The notes under the pieces: model-generated
The model's input: the letters and a program-made list of their open reading frames with translations, nothing else
Database searches by the model: none
Told to the model about the DNA's origin: nothing
Shown here: piece after piece, positions 16,309-25,245 of the stretch
Numbering within the stretch: the first letter of the stretch is position 1
Layout: the number at the start of each line of letters is the position of its first letter
Origin: Pontibacter lucknowensis
Lineage (GTDB): Bacteria; Bacteroidota; Bacteroidia; Cytophagales; Hymenobacteraceae
DNA: 64,000 nucleotides
Assembly: GCF_900156415.1 (NCBI RefSeq)
Contig: NZ_FTNM01000006.1
Span: 62,001-126,000, forward strand
Direction: 5' to 3'
Made by a program: the position numbers and the translations under genes

Positions 16309-18021
16309 TTACAGTTTCAGGCCAAATTTCTCGGCATTCTGCTGTGCCGTTTCGTAGCCGGCATCGGCGTGTCGGAAGATACCCATGGCCGGATCGTTGT
16401 GCAGCACGCGGCTCAGGCAGCGATCAGCACGCTCGGTACCGTCAGCTAAAATCACCATACCGGCGTGCTGGGAGTAGCCTATACCTACACCGCCACCGTG
16501 GTGGAACGACACCCAAGTGGCACCGCCTGCAGTGTTGGACATCAGGTTGAGCAGCGGCCAGTCCGACACAGCGTCAGAGCCGTCAAGCATGCCCTCGGTT
16601 TCACGGTAAGGTGAGGCCACAGAGCCGCAGTCTAGGTGGTCGCGACCGATCACGATCGGAGCTTTCACTTTGCCGTCGCGCACGAGTTGGTTGAACATAA
16701 GTCCGGCCTTCTCACGCTCGCCCATACCCAGCCAGCAGATGCGGCAAGGCAGTCCCTGGAAAGCTACTTTCTCCTCAGCTTCGTCCAGCCACTTGATCAT
16801 GTGTGTATTTTCCGGGAAGAGTTCTTTCAGCGCTTCATCTGTCACGCGGATATCCTCCGGATCGCCTGACAAGGCAGCCCAGCGGAAAGGTCCTTTGCCT
16901 TCGCAGAAAAGCGGACGCATATACTCGGGCACGAAACCCGGTATATTGAAGGCATTGGGTTCACCGCCCTGCTGCGCGAACTCGCGCAGGTTGTTGCCAT
17001 AGTCGAAGGTGCGGCTGCCGCGGCGCTGCAACTCCAGCATGAAACCCACGTGGCGGGCCATGCTTTTGAGGGAGCGGGCTTTGTATTCCTTCGGATCACG
17101 CTCACGCAGCTCCTTCGCCTCCTCCAGCGTCAGGCCATTTGGTACATAGCCGTTGATCGGGTCGTGCGCAGAAGTCTGGTCAGTGAGGATCTCCGGCGTG
17201 ATGTTGTCCTGAATCAGCTTCTCCAGCACATCGCCAATGTCGCCTACCAAACCTATGGAGATGGCCTCGCCTTTTTCTTTGGCTTCCAGCGCCCAGCGTT
17301 TGGCCTCTTCGTAGTCGTAAGTCATCTTGTCGATGTAGCGGGTTTCGAGACGCTTTTTAATGCGCTCCGGGTCGACATCCACACCAAGGAACGTGGCACC
17401 GGCAATGGTGGCCGCCAATGGCTGCGCACCGCCCATACCGCCAAGTCCGCCCGTTACGAGCAGTTTGTGGCGCAGGTCGTCGTTAAAGTGAATTCTGCCG
17501 CAGGCCGCGAATGTTTCGTAAGTACCCTGCAAGATGCCCTGTGTACCGATGTAGATCCAGCTACCGGCCGTCATCTGACCGTACATCATCAAGCCGCGCT
17601 CACGCAGTTCGTTAAAATGCTCCCACGTAGCCCAATGCGGCACCAGGTTGGAATTGGCGATCAATACACGCGGCGCCTCAGCATGCGTACGCACCTTGCC
17701 CACCGGCTTTCCGGACTGCACCAGCAGACTCTCGTCCTCCTCCAGCGTCAGCAGCACCTCGATGATCTTCTGGGCATCCGCCACGGTGCGGGCCGCCTGC
17801 CCGATGCCACCGTATACTACAAGGCGGCTTGGGTCCTCGGCCACTTCGTCGGTGAGGTTGTTGAGGAACATGCGCAGGGCCGCCTCGCTCTGCCAGTTTT
17901 TGGCGTTAAGTTCAGGTCCGGTTGGCGGAATGTAGGTCGGATGATTAGCGTATTTCTGGATAAACTCGCTCACAGAGAGATTAGAGCGTTTCACAGATTC
18001 AGTTGCTGTGGCATTATTCAT
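16309..18021 (-). CDS. hutU: Urocanate hydratase
   Basis: 570 residues, full length for the family. The NAD-binding segment [15 protein letters not shown] and the conserved [14 protein letters not shown] containing the active-site cysteine are clear. It hydrates urocanate to imidazolonepropionate using tightly bound NAD+ as electrophile. Cytoplasmic. First gene of the minus-strand hut operon, divergent from a methyltransferase with 121 bases between. Histidine ammonia-lyase, which makes urocanate, is not in the window. Confidence 0.95.
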   Translation of the reverse strand: MNNATATESVKRSNLSVSEFIQKYANHPTYIPPTGPELNAKNWQSEAALRMFLNNLTDEVAEDPSRLVVYGGIGQAARTVADAQKIIEVLLTLEEDESLLVQSGKPVGKVRTHAEAPRVLIANSNLVPHWATWEHFNELRERGLMMYGQMTAGSWIYIGTQGILQGTYETFAACGRIHFNDDLRHKLLVTGGLGGMGGAQPLAATIAGATFLGVDVDPERIKKRLETRYIDKMTYDYEEAKRWALEAKEKGEAISIGLVGDIGDVLEKLIQDNITPEILTDQTSAHDPINGYVPNGLTLEEAKELRERDPKEYKARSLKSMARHVGFMLELQRRGSRTFDYGNNLREFAQQGGEPNAFNIPGFVPEYMRPLFCEGKGPFRWAALSGDPEDIRVTDEALKELFPENTHMIKWLDEAEEKVAFQGLPCRICWLGMGEREKAGLMFNQLVRDGKVKAPIVIGRDHLDCGSVASPYRETEGMLDGSDAVSDWPLLNLMSNTAGGATWVSFHHGGGVGIGYSQHAGMVILADGTERADRCLSRVLHNDPAMGIFRHADAGYETAQQNAEKFGLKL

Positions 18022-18142
18022 AGTTCATTCGTTCGTAAAATCCTGTTCAATATTCTTAAAAAAAGAGCAGAAAGGATAGAAAAATCATGCTTAATTTCAG
18101 CCTCACTCTCGTTTCAGCTCCCTTGTCTAAACAACAGTTTCT

Positions 18143-18778
18143 ATGTTTCACCTTCCCCTCACTTCCCTCCGCGCCCAATTCGACGACATCGACATCTACC
18201 TGTTTGACCAACTGCTGAAAGGCCGCATCCAGAAGGGCATACACTTACTGGACGCCGGTTGTGGTGCAGGTCGGAATATTACCTACATGATGCAAGCCGG
18301 GGTGCAGGTATACGGAGCTGATATTTCGGCGGAAGCAATTGAGAAAACGCGAGAGCTGGCATCAGAACTGGCCCCTACTCTGCCGGCCAGAAACTTTGTG
18401 GTTGCGGATCTGGATGCGCTGCCATTTGCGGAGGACAAATTTGACGTGGTGCTCTGCAGTGCCGTGCTGCACTTTGCCAGAAGCGAGGAGCATTTCAAAG
18501 GCATCGTGCAGGAGCTCTGGCGGGTACTAAAGCCGGGTGGTATGCTCTTCGCCCGTTTCAGTACCACGATCGGGCTGGAGGGAAAGCTGCAGCAGGTCGA
18601 GGGCAGATTTTACCGGATGTCGCATGGGCCGGTGTGGTTTCTGGCAGATGAAGAGCTGATTGCTGAATTGGAAAAGAGTTTAGGAGCTGAGCGACTGGAG
18701 CCCTTGAAGACAGTGCTAGTAGAGCAGGATCGGACGATGACGACGTGGGTGGTAAAAAAAGCGCCCTCCCGTTATTAG
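18143..18778 (+). CDS. Class I SAM-dependent methyltransferase
   Basis: 211 residues with a standard Rossmann methyltransferase order: motif I LLDAGCGAGRNITYM (about residues 34-48), the acidic end of strand 2 at YGADIS, motif with ADLDALPF, motif IV FDVVLCSAVLHF and the post-motif LWRVLKPGGMLFARF. Closest by look to the Methyltransf_11 (UbiE/tellurite-resistance TehB-like) group. Substrate unknown. Divergent from hutU. A weak stem of GCGCCCTCCC with GGAGGG overlaps its 3' end and could terminate it. Confidence 0.85.
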   Translation: MFHLPLTSLRAQFDDIDIYLFDQLLKGRIQKGIHLLDAGCGAGRNITYMMQAGVQVYGADISAEAIEKTRELASELAPTLPARNFVVADLDALPFAEDKFDVVLCSAVLHFARSEEHFKGIVQELWRVLKPGGMLFARFSTTIGLEGKLQQVEGRFYRMSHGPVWFLADEELIAELEKSLGAERLEPLKTVLVEQDRTMTTWVVKKAPSRY

Positions 18779-18799
18779 GAGGGGGAGTCAATCTCTGCC

Positions 18800-18978
18800 A
18801 GTTCCAAGATATAGCTTCGTCGTTACTACTTCGTGCACGATTAACCCACCCCTCCCTTTAAAGAGAGCCTCTCCCAGGAGGGGAATCCTGCTGCTGCTGG
18901 TTCAAAGGTTTAGCTTCGTCGGCTTTTCCTCCTATACCATTAACATCCCCCTACCCCCTTTAAAGAGGGACTTTCTGC
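18800..18978. repeat. Diverged tandem repeat, two units of about 80-100 bases
   Basis: Unit 1 (18800-18875) and unit 2 (18899-18978) share the same ordered blocks: GTTCCAAGATATAGCTTCGTCG versus GTTCAAAGGTTTAGCTTCGTCG (compare first 20 bases), then ATTAAC, then a C-run and CCCTTTAAAGAG. Spacing between units is about 98 bases. The content is noncoding. Confidence 0.55.
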
Positions 18979-19378
18979 CACTACAGATTTGGCAGGCATA
19001 AGCATTATAGCACAGACCACACATACCACTGGCACGCATTGCTAGGAAACTCACACGGAACTACTCTAGGTATAGCTTTGCCAGGTGCGCCCTTTGACTA
19101 TCCATTGTCTGAGCGTTCAGCGAGTTTGGATAGTCTTGACTTTTTTGCCTACTTTTTGTGTCAAGACAAAAAGTAGGTGCCCGCCGCACAGGCGAAACTC
19201 CCGCCCGCCTGGCCAAGGCAAGCTATGAAACAAGACAGAGGCTATACCTAGCAAAGGGGCCAGAGGCACCACCATAGCAGTCACGAGCGAGGACGCTCGC
19301 GCCATAGACGATGTACTTGGGTCAATGAAAAGGAAGAAGTAATCACTCCTTCTTCCTCTTCAACAAAAGAAAAACCCC
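18979..19378. other. Structured noncoding spacer with nested hairpins
   Basis: No plausible gene. From 19096 to 19177 three stems are visible: GACTATCCA (19096-19104) with TGGATAGTC (19127-19135); GTCTTGAC (19133-19140) with GTCAAGAC (19160-19167); and CCTACTTTTTG (19148-19158) with CAAAAAGTAGG (19167-19177). Neighbouring stems share bases at 19133-19135 and 19167, so they compete. A copy of the GGCCAGAGGC...CACGAGCG repeat follows near 19258-19307. Confidence 0.55.
19258..19307. repeat. Copy of the CACGAGCG/CGCTCGCGCCATAG intergenic repeat
   Basis: GGGGCCAGAGGC followed by TCACGAGCGAGGACGCTCGC and GCCATAG matches the right arm of the larger inverted repeat at 23961-24075 in order and spacing. 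It has internal dyad symmetry (CGAGCG with CGCTCG). Confidence 0.6.
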
Positions 19379-21247
19379 TTACCTCTCACTCAACAACCCC
19401 ATTGACTTCACCAGATTCACAAACTCAATCCGATACCCCTCTTCATCCTTGCCACGGGCGTTCTTCGCCAGCTCCAGCACCATCGGGAACGAGGCGTTGC
19501 CTTTGAACTCGGAGTCACGGAGCAGCATGCCGCAGGCAGCCACGGCGGCTGAGAAGCGGAAGTTGTCTGAGGTCTGGGCGGAAGGTATAGCCCGACTGCT
19601 GACCGTGGTGGTCATCAACCTGCTGGTCTCGCCGTCCGGTTCTTTGTAGCGGAGTTTCATGGTGAGCATTTCGTCGGTTCTTTTGGCTTTTGGGTCGAGG
19701 GTTGTTTTCTGGTACTTCAGTTCGTCCACTTGTCCTGCCTGTGTCTCAGAGTCTGCGCCGGCTGGCACAATTTCGTACAGCGCCGTCACAGTATGGCCTG
19801 AGCCCATGTCGCCAGCATCTTTTTTGTCGTCGTTGAACTCTTCGTTGGCCAGTGCGCGGTTTTCGTAGCCGATCAGGCGGTAGGCTTTTACTTTCGCGGG
19901 GTTGAACTCGAGCTGCAGCTTCACATCTTTGGCGATGGTGAAGAGGGTGCCGCCGAACTCGTTCACAAACACTTTCTGCGCTTCCCGGATATTGTCGATG
20001 TAAGCGTAGTTGCCATTGCCTTTGTTGGCCAGTTGCTCCATACGGGAGTCTTTCAGGTTGCCGGTGCCGAAGCCCAGTACGGTCAGGAAAACACCGGTTT
20101 CCCGCTTTTTCTCGATCAGGCGCTGCATTTCGCTGTCGCTACTCACGCCCACGTTAAAGTCACCGTCTGATGCCAGAATCACCCGGTTGTTGCCCCCTTT
20201 CACAAAATTCTCCTCGGCTACTTTATAGGCTAAGTTGATGCCTGCGCCACCGGCAGTTGAACCACCTGCTTCGAGCTGATCTAAGGCTGCGATAATTTTC
20301 ATTTTCTCTTTTCCGGAAGTAGAGGGCAGCACCAGTCCCGCAGCACCGGCATAGACCACCATCGACACCTGATCCTGCGGGCGAAGCTCCTCCACCAGCA
20401 ACTTCAGACCAGCTTTTACGAGCGGCAGTTTGTCTGGCGAGAACATCGACCCGGACACATCGATCAGAAAAACCAGATTGGAAGGCGGCAGCTGATCGGT
20501 AGGTACACGCTTGCCCTGGAGACCGATGTGCAGCAATTGGTTTTGTTTGTTCCAGGGACAGGCGGATAGCTCCGTGGTCACCGAGAAAGGCACATCACCG
20601 GTTGGCTGCGGGTAGTCGTAGTTGAAATAATTCACCATTTCCTCGATGCGCACAGCGTCGGCAGGCGGACGCTGGCCCTGGTTCAGGAAGCGGCGCACGT
20701 TGCTGTAAGAGGCATTGTCGACGTCGATCGAAAAAGTGGAAAGCGGATTTTTCTGTGCGTCTAAGAAAGAGTTTTCTTTGATGAAGTCGTAGTTCTCGGT
20801 ATTGTGCACCAGTGGGGCGGCATCAAACACAGGAGCAGCGGCGTAAGTCATGTTCTCTGCTCTGTTTCTTCCCGAGAAAACACCCGCCACCTTGCCTGCC
20901 AGTGCCCGGGGTAAACTTTGTTCCACCACTACCACTTCGCTCAACTGCCGATTATCCACTTGCATTTTCACGTCCAGCACTTCCCGCTTGCCTACTTTTA
21001 TTTCCTGTGTCATATAGCCGAGGAACCGGAAGACGAGTGTAGCATTATCATCCGGTATAGACAGGCTATACCTGCCGTATTGGTCGGTGGCGGCGCCTTT
21101 GCTGGTGCCTTTAATGATAATGCTCACGCCGGGCAGCGGATTCCCGTCGTTGGCGTCTGTTACGGTGCCGGTGAGGGTACGGCTTTGCGCAGTGGCAGTC
21201 AGCCCGAACAGGAGCAGGGCGAAGAGCAGGAAGAGGTTCTTTTTCAT
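19379..21247 (-). CDS. Exported vWA-domain protein with carboxypeptidase-regulatory-like N-domain
   Basis: 622 residues from the ATG at 21247, which gives a clean signal peptide (MKKNLFLLFALLLFGLTATAQ). Then come a carboxypeptidase-regulatory-like/TonB-receptor-style domain (GTVTDANDGNPLPGVSIIIK through LSEVVVVEQ), a YfbK-type N-terminal segment (NPLSTFSIDVDNASYSNVRRFLN) and a von Willebrand A domain with the MIDAS motif DVSGSMFSP and a second acidic loop ASDGDFNVGV. Such proteins are periplasmic or surface adhesin-like metal-binding proteins; exact role unknown. It is divergent from the sigma/anti-sigma operon and shares its N-domain with the anti-sigma protein, which suggests one system. 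Confidence 0.85.
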   Translation of the reverse strand: MKKNLFLLFALLLFGLTATAQSRTLTGTVTDANDGNPLPGVSIIIKGTSKGAATDQYGRYSLSIPDDNATLVFRFLGYMTQEIKVGKREVLDVKMQVDNRQLSEVVVVEQSLPRALAGKVAGVFSGRNRAENMTYAAAPVFDAAPLVHNTENYDFIKENSFLDAQKNPLSTFSIDVDNASYSNVRRFLNQGQRPPADAVRIEEMVNYFNYDYPQPTGDVPFSVTTELSACPWNKQNQLLHIGLQGKRVPTDQLPPSNLVFLIDVSGSMFSPDKLPLVKAGLKLLVEELRPQDQVSMVVYAGAAGLVLPSTSGKEKMKIIAALDQLEAGGSTAGGAGINLAYKVAEENFVKGGNNRVILASDGDFNVGVSSDSEMQRLIEKKRETGVFLTVLGFGTGNLKDSRMEQLANKGNGNYAYIDNIREAQKVFVNEFGGTLFTIAKDVKLQLEFNPAKVKAYRLIGYENRALANEEFNDDKKDAGDMGSGHTVTALYEIVPAGADSETQAGQVDELKYQKTTLDPKAKRTDEMLTMKLRYKEPDGETSRLMTTTVSSRAIPSAQTSDNFRFSAAVAACGMLLRDSEFKGNASFPMVLELAKNARGKDEEGYRIEFVNLVKSMGLLSER

Positions 21248-21346
21248 GGCTATTATGTTTTGGTTTCCGACATGATGCCACCTACACAGGCTTTCCATAA
21301 AATTTTAAGAATATTTTTCTTTTCTTTAGAAAATCAATTCCGGCAC

Positions 21347-21946
21347 ATGCTCCCTTTCTTCATCAAGCTCTTCACCAACGCCAAGCCGCCGCCTGACGAC
21401 GAGGAGCTGGTGCGCCTCTACAAGGAGACGGGCGAGCTGGAGCATCTCGGGGAATTGTTTCAGCGCCACTCCAAACTCGTATACCTTGTCTGCCAGAAAT
21501 ACCTGCAGGACCCGGAAGAGAGCAAAGACGCCACTATGCAGCTGTTTGAGCATGTTTCGAAAGCCCTGCTGCAACACGAGGTCAGCAATTTCAAGAGCTG
21601 GCTGCATGTGACTACCCGCAACTTCTGCCTGATGCAGCTGCGGACCAACAAGCACAAAACCACGGTGCCGCTCTCCGATAATGCCCCGCCTGTTATGGAA
21701 AACACGGAGCCCCTGCATCCTTCTGACGCAGAGGAGAACGAGAAAATGGAACAGGCTTTGCACGCGGCCCTAAAGGAGCTGCCACCGCAGCAGCGGGAAT
21801 GTGTGGAGTTGTTTTATCTGCAGCAGAAGAGTTATAAAGAGATCAGCACCCTTACGGGCTGCGACCTGAATAAAGTGAAAAGCTATATCCAGAACGGAAA
21901 GCGAAACCTGAAAATTATCATGGAGAAAAACCATGCAGCCAGATAA
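21347..21946 (+). CDS. RNA polymerase sigma factor, ECF type
   Basis: 199 residues from ATG 21347. Region 2 is visible around FQRHSKLVYLVCQKYLQDPEESKDATMQ and FKSWLHVTTRNFCLMQLR; region 4 around LPPQQRECVELFYLQQKSYKEISTLTG with the helix-turn-helix CDLNKVKSYIQNGKRNLK. The open frame extends upstream to 20918 but that part is antisense to the vWA gene and not sigma-like. Its last bases overlap the start of the next gene by 14, so the pair is translationally coupled; the next gene encodes its likely membrane anti-sigma factor. Probably directs a small envelope regulon that may include itself and the divergent vWA gene. Confidence 0.88.
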   Translation: MLPFFIKLFTNAKPPPDDEELVRLYKETGELEHLGELFQRHSKLVYLVCQKYLQDPEESKDATMQLFEHVSKALLQHEVSNFKSWLHVTTRNFCLMQLRTNKHKTTVPLSDNAPPVMENTEPLHPSDAEENEKMEQALHAALKELPPQQRECVELFYLQQKSYKEISTLTGCDLNKVKSYIQNGKRNLKIIMEKNHAAR

Positions 21947-23297
21947 GCGACATATACTTTGGGATCAGGGCGATCACCCTTCCGTGGAACTGCTGGAGCA
22001 GTACCATGAAGGCACTTTACCCGAAGCCCTGCACCACCAACTGGAGCGCCACCTGCTGGACTGCGACCTGTGCTCGGATGTGCTGGAGGGACTGGCTGTG
22101 TCAGATGCTGCCCAGACCGAAAACCATGTGCGGGACATCAACCGACGCATCGCTGCCAAAAGCCGCCGCCAGAAGCGCAAGCCCTTGCCGCTATACCTGA
22201 CCGACTGGAAATTAGCCGCTGCGCTGGCCATGATGCTGCTCTCTACGATCGTGGTGTTCTACTACAACTACCAGCAGGTGAGAGAACATCAAGGCATAGC
22301 CGCCCAGCAGGAAAAGGCAATTCAGGAGGCGATGAATTTGGGTGATAAGGCCGAATCGCCGGCTGCGACTGAGACTGTTGCAGATGCCAAGCCGGATACC
22401 GTGCGCCCAAGCCAAATAGCCGCTGTCACACAACCGAGAACGCTCCATGCCCCCCGGACACGCAAAAGCCCGGCTGCTCGGGAAGAAGTGCTTTTAGCTG
22501 ATGATCTGGAGGACGTGGAAGTTGAAATAAATGTCGCTGACCTCACAGAGTCTATACCTGAAAAGCCAGTTACGGCACAGTCCGCGCAACTGGCCGAAGT
22601 GACAGTACCGCCACCCCCGCAACGAAACACCATGATGCCGGAAAGCACCTCCGTGGCCAAGGCCCTGCAGAGAAGAGTAGCAGGTGTGCAGGTACAGCGC
22701 AACAAACAATTAGGCCCGAATCAGGTGCAGGGGAAAGTGATCGATCAGAATGGTACTCCCCTGCCCGGCGTTTCGGTTGTGGTGAAAGGCACTACACAAG
22801 GCGTGGCTACCGATAAAGAGGGAAATTTCGTGCTGACCTTGCCGGATGAAAAAGCAACGCTGGTTTTCCGGTACATTGGCTATCAATCCAGAGAGGCAGG
22901 GGTATATGCCGGTGCCGATCCGATCACCATGGATTTGGCCTTAGATACAAAATCTCTAAGCGAAGTGGTCGTCACCCGTCAATACAGAACCAACCCGGCC
23001 CCAGTTGTGGCAGCCAGACCAGCTGCGGGGCACAAGGCCTACCGTCAGTACTTAGCCGAAAACCTGCGCTATACCCCAGACATGCCGAAAGGCCGTGTGG
23101 TGGTGCGGGCCACGGTAACCACAAGCGGTGCCCTCGAAAATCTGGAAGTGGTCCGTAGCCTGTGCGAACCCTGCGATGATGAAGCCATGCGACTGGTAGC
23201 ACAGGGTCCGAAGTGGGAACCAGCGACACAGGATGGGCATAAGATAGAACAGCAGGTTCGGATCGTTGTTCGCTTCAGACCAGAAAAAGGAAAGTAA
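21933..23297 (+). CDS. Membrane anti-sigma factor fused to a CarboxypepD_reg-like domain and a TonB C-terminal domain
   Basis: 454 residues in four parts. Residues 15-55 look like a zinc anti-sigma domain with HLLDCDLC (His40, Cys44, Cys47). One membrane helix lies at about 94-111. A Pro/Ala/Glu-rich periplasmic linker follows to about 230, containing a stretch ALQRRVAGVQV that resembles TonB-receptor plug sequences. Then a carboxypeptidase-regulatory-like domain (about 268-330, GKVIDQNGTPLPGVSVVVKG) and a TonB-type C-terminal domain (about 365-450). It should hold the overlapping sigma factor at the membrane and sense something in the periplasm. The domain set is known in Bacteroidota, but the signal is not. 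Gene overlap and domain order make the anti-sigma role likely. Confidence 0.8.
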   Translation: MQPDKRHILWDQGDHPSVELLEQYHEGTLPEALHHQLERHLLDCDLCSDVLEGLAVSDAAQTENHVRDINRRIAAKSRRQKRKPLPLYLTDWKLAAALAMMLLSTIVVFYYNYQQVREHQGIAAQQEKAIQEAMNLGDKAESPAATETVADAKPDTVRPSQIAAVTQPRTLHAPRTRKSPAAREEVLLADDLEDVEVEINVADLTESIPEKPVTAQSAQLAEVTVPPPPQRNTMMPESTSVAKALQRRVAGVQVQRNKQLGPNQVQGKVIDQNGTPLPGVSVVVKGTTQGVATDKEGNFVLTLPDEKATLVFRYIGYQSREAGVYAGADPITMDLALDTKSLSEVVVTRQYRTNPAPVVAARPAAGHKAYRQYLAENLRYTPDMPKGRVVVRATVTTSGALENLEVVRSLCEPCDDEAMRLVAQGPKWEPATQDGHKIEQQVRIVVRFRPEKGK

Positions 23298-23942
23298 ATG
23301 GAGGACTACGTAAAATCAGCATGGGAAGCACTTTGCCGCAGGTATACCACGGACGAGGCGTTAATCAGGCAACTGTGGGATGAACTGGAAAAGGCCTATA
23401 CCGCCAAAGACAGGCACTACCACAACCTCGAGCACATTGCTTACATGCTGGAACTGGCCGACAGGTATAAACAGGAGTCTCCGCAACAGGACCTGTTGCG
23501 CTTCGCCATTTTTTACCACGACATCGTGTACAAGGCAACCCGCTCTGACAACGAAGAGCAGAGTGCCGCCCTTGCTGAAGAGCGCCTGCACCGGCTCGGT
23601 ATACCTGAGGTCGACATACTGCAGGTGAAAGAAATGATCATCGCCACCAAGTCGCATCAGACACACAAAAATGAACTGATCAACCTGCTACTCGACCTGG
23701 ATCTTGCCATACTAGGCGCAGATCAGGAGCGCTACGACAGGTATAGCCAGGGTGTGCGGAAAGAATATAGCATCTATCCCGACCTGATCTACAAACCCGG
23801 CAGACGCAAGGTGCTGCAGCATTTTTTGGCTCAGGAACATATCTACAAAACACCGGAACTTCAGGAGGCGTTTGAGGATAAAGCAAGAGAAAATCTGCAG
23901 CGGGAGTTAGCACTATACAGTGAGCAAAAAAGGCTCTCCTAA
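23298..23942 (+). CDS. HD-superfamily metal-dependent phosphohydrolase-like protein
   Basis: 214 residues with HD-domain metal ligands: RHYHNLEHIAYML (His42, His46), FYHDIVYKA (His74-Asp75) and LDLDLAILG later in the chain. This matches the predicted metal-dependent hydrolase group that includes small cytoplasmic HD proteins acting on nucleotides; the actual substrate is unknown. Its ATG follows the anti-sigma stop codon with no spacer, so it is the third gene of that operon, but a direct link to the sigma system is not shown. A terminator overlaps its last codons. Confidence 0.8.
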   Translation: MEDYVKSAWEALCRRYTTDEALIRQLWDELEKAYTAKDRHYHNLEHIAYMLELADRYKQESPQQDLLRFAIFYHDIVYKATRSDNEEQSAALAEERLHRLGIPEVDILQVKEMIIATKSHQTHKNELINLLLDLDLAILGADQERYDRYSQGVRKEYSIYPDLIYKPGRRKVLQHFLAQEHIYKTPELQEAFEDKARENLQRELALYSEQKRLS

Positions 23943-23960
23943 AAACAGGAGACCCTTTTT
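23927..23960 (+). terminator. Terminator overlapping the end of the HD gene
   Basis: AAAAAGGCTCTCCT (23927-23940) pairs with AGGAGACCCTTTTT (23947-23960) with one mismatch and a 6-base loop, ending in a T-run. Confidence 0.7.
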
Positions 23961-24075
23961 ATGGCGCGAGCGTCTTCGCTCGTGTCTACTATCGTGGGGC
24001 CTCTGGCCCAGTTTTTAAAAAGTAGCGGCCAGAGGCCCCATCATGGCAAGTCACGAGCGAAAACCCTCGCGCCAT
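23961..24075. repeat. Long imperfect inverted repeat, arms of about 49 bases
   Basis: The left arm (23961-24009, beginning ATGGCGCGAGCG, ending GGGGCCTCTGGCCC) is the near reverse complement of the right arm (24027-24075, GGCCAGAGGCCCC ... CTCGCGCCAT) around a 17-base AT-rich centre. One arm-type copy also lies at 19258-19307. Sits between convergent genes. Confidence 0.7.
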
Positions 24076-24088
24076 AGCTCAGCAGTAC

Positions 24089-25135
24089 CTACTTCAAACT
24101 CGCCATATCGATCACAAATCGATACTTCACATCACTGCGGAGCATACGCTCGTAGGCTTCGTTTATATCTTCCATCTTGATCAGTTCGATGTCGGACATG
24201 ATATTGTGCTCGGCGCAGAAGTCCAGCATTTCCTGTGTTTCAGGTATACCACCGATCATAGACCCGGCCAATCGTTTGCGGCGGGCGATCAGGCTGAAGC
24301 CGGCCACTGTCGAAGGCTCCGGCGGTGCTCCCAACAGGATCATGGTGCCGTCGCGCTTCAGCATGGACAGGTATAGATTGTAGTCGTGCGGGGCCGATAC
24401 GGTGTCGATGATAAAGTCGAAGGAATTGCGCAGCTGCTTGAGGGTAGCTTCGTCTTTGGTTACAGCGAAGTTATGCGCGCCCAGGTCCAGGGCATCCTGT
24501 TTTTTGTTTGGCGAGGTACTCAGCACCGTCACGTCAGCACCTTTGGCGGCGGCGATCTTCACGGCCATGTGGCCCAATCCGCCGAGACCTACGATGCCTA
24601 CGCGGTGTCCCTCCCCGATCTTCCACTGCATGATAGGCGAATAGGTCGTGATACCAGCGCAAAGCAAAGGCGCAGTACGGGCCAGGTCCAGGTTTTCAGG
24701 TACTTTCAGGGTATAGTTCTCGTCCACCACGATCTGGCTGGAATAGCCACCATAGGTGATCGTTTTCCCATCTCGCTCAAAGCTGTTGTAGGTACCCACA
24801 TTCTGCACTTCGCAGTACTGTTCCAGCCCCTCTTTGCAGCTGTGGCATTCGCGGCAGGAATCGACAAAGCAGCCCACGCCGGCCAGGTCGCCTTCCTTGA
24901 ATTTCTTTACGGCAGACCCCACCTTGCTCACCACTCCCACAATCTCATGGCCAGGTACCAGCGGATACATGGCCCCGCCCCATTCGTTACGGACCTGGTG
25001 CAGGTCAGAGTGGCACACGCCGCAGTATTTTATATCGATCAGCACATCATGCTCCCCCACCTCGCGGCGTTCCAGGCTGAAGGGCCCGAGCGGACTGGTA
25101 GGATCGAATGCTGCATAAGCTTTAGCTGAAATCAT
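24089..25135 (-). CDS. Zinc-dependent NAD(P) alcohol dehydrogenase
   Basis: 348 residues of the medium-chain dehydrogenase family. Catalytic zinc ligands appear in KYCGVCHSD (Cys38) and GHEIVG (His63-Glu64); the structural zinc site has four cysteines (Cys94, 97, 100, 108). The nucleotide fold has GLGGLGHMAVKIA near residue 185 followed by VLSTSPNK, a pattern favouring NADP over NAD. Closest by look to YahK/cinnamyl-alcohol-dehydrogenase-type aldehyde reductases, which act on a broad range of aldehydes. Cytoplasmic. Single gene. Confidence 0.9.
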   Translation of the reverse strand: MISAKAYAAFDPTSPLGPFSLERREVGEHDVLIDIKYCGVCHSDLHQVRNEWGGAMYPLVPGHEIVGVVSKVGSAVKKFKEGDLAGVGCFVDSCRECHSCKEGLEQYCEVQNVGTYNSFERDGKTITYGGYSSQIVVDENYTLKVPENLDLARTAPLLCAGITTYSPIMQWKIGEGHRVGIVGLGGLGHMAVKIAAAKGADVTVLSTSPNKKQDALDLGAHNFAVTKDEATLKQLRNSFDFIIDTVSAPHDYNLYLSMLKRDGTMILLGAPPEPSTVAGFSLIARRKRLAGSMIGGIPETQEMLDFCAEHNIMSDIELIKMEDINEAYERMLRSDVKYRFVIDMASLK

Positions 25136-25245
25136 AGTTTAATTAAGATTTAAGAATTAATAGTATGTTTAGTTTGGCACCTCGTCCAATGAAAATTTCG
25201 ACCGCACAGGGACTGATTCATGGCACCTGAAATTTGGTTTAAACC

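Noticed and set aside
17050..18207. Long plus-strand open frame opposite hutU
   Set aside because: Antisense to the urocanate hydratase gene, with no signal, motif or family resemblance.
19090..19310. Possible small RNA gene or CRISPR-like repeats in the spacer
   Set aside because: There are hairpins and two repeat units but no regular 25-40 base repeats with unique spacers and no cas genes.
20918..21346. N-terminal extension of the sigma factor open frame
   Set aside because: These 143 codons are antisense to the vWA gene and unlike sigma region 1; ATG 21347 gives a normal ECF length.
21347..23942. Toxin-antitoxin or anti-phage system around the HD protein
   Set aside because: The neighbours are a sigma factor and membrane anti-sigma protein; no toxin, nuclease or nucleotide-signalling enzyme is present.
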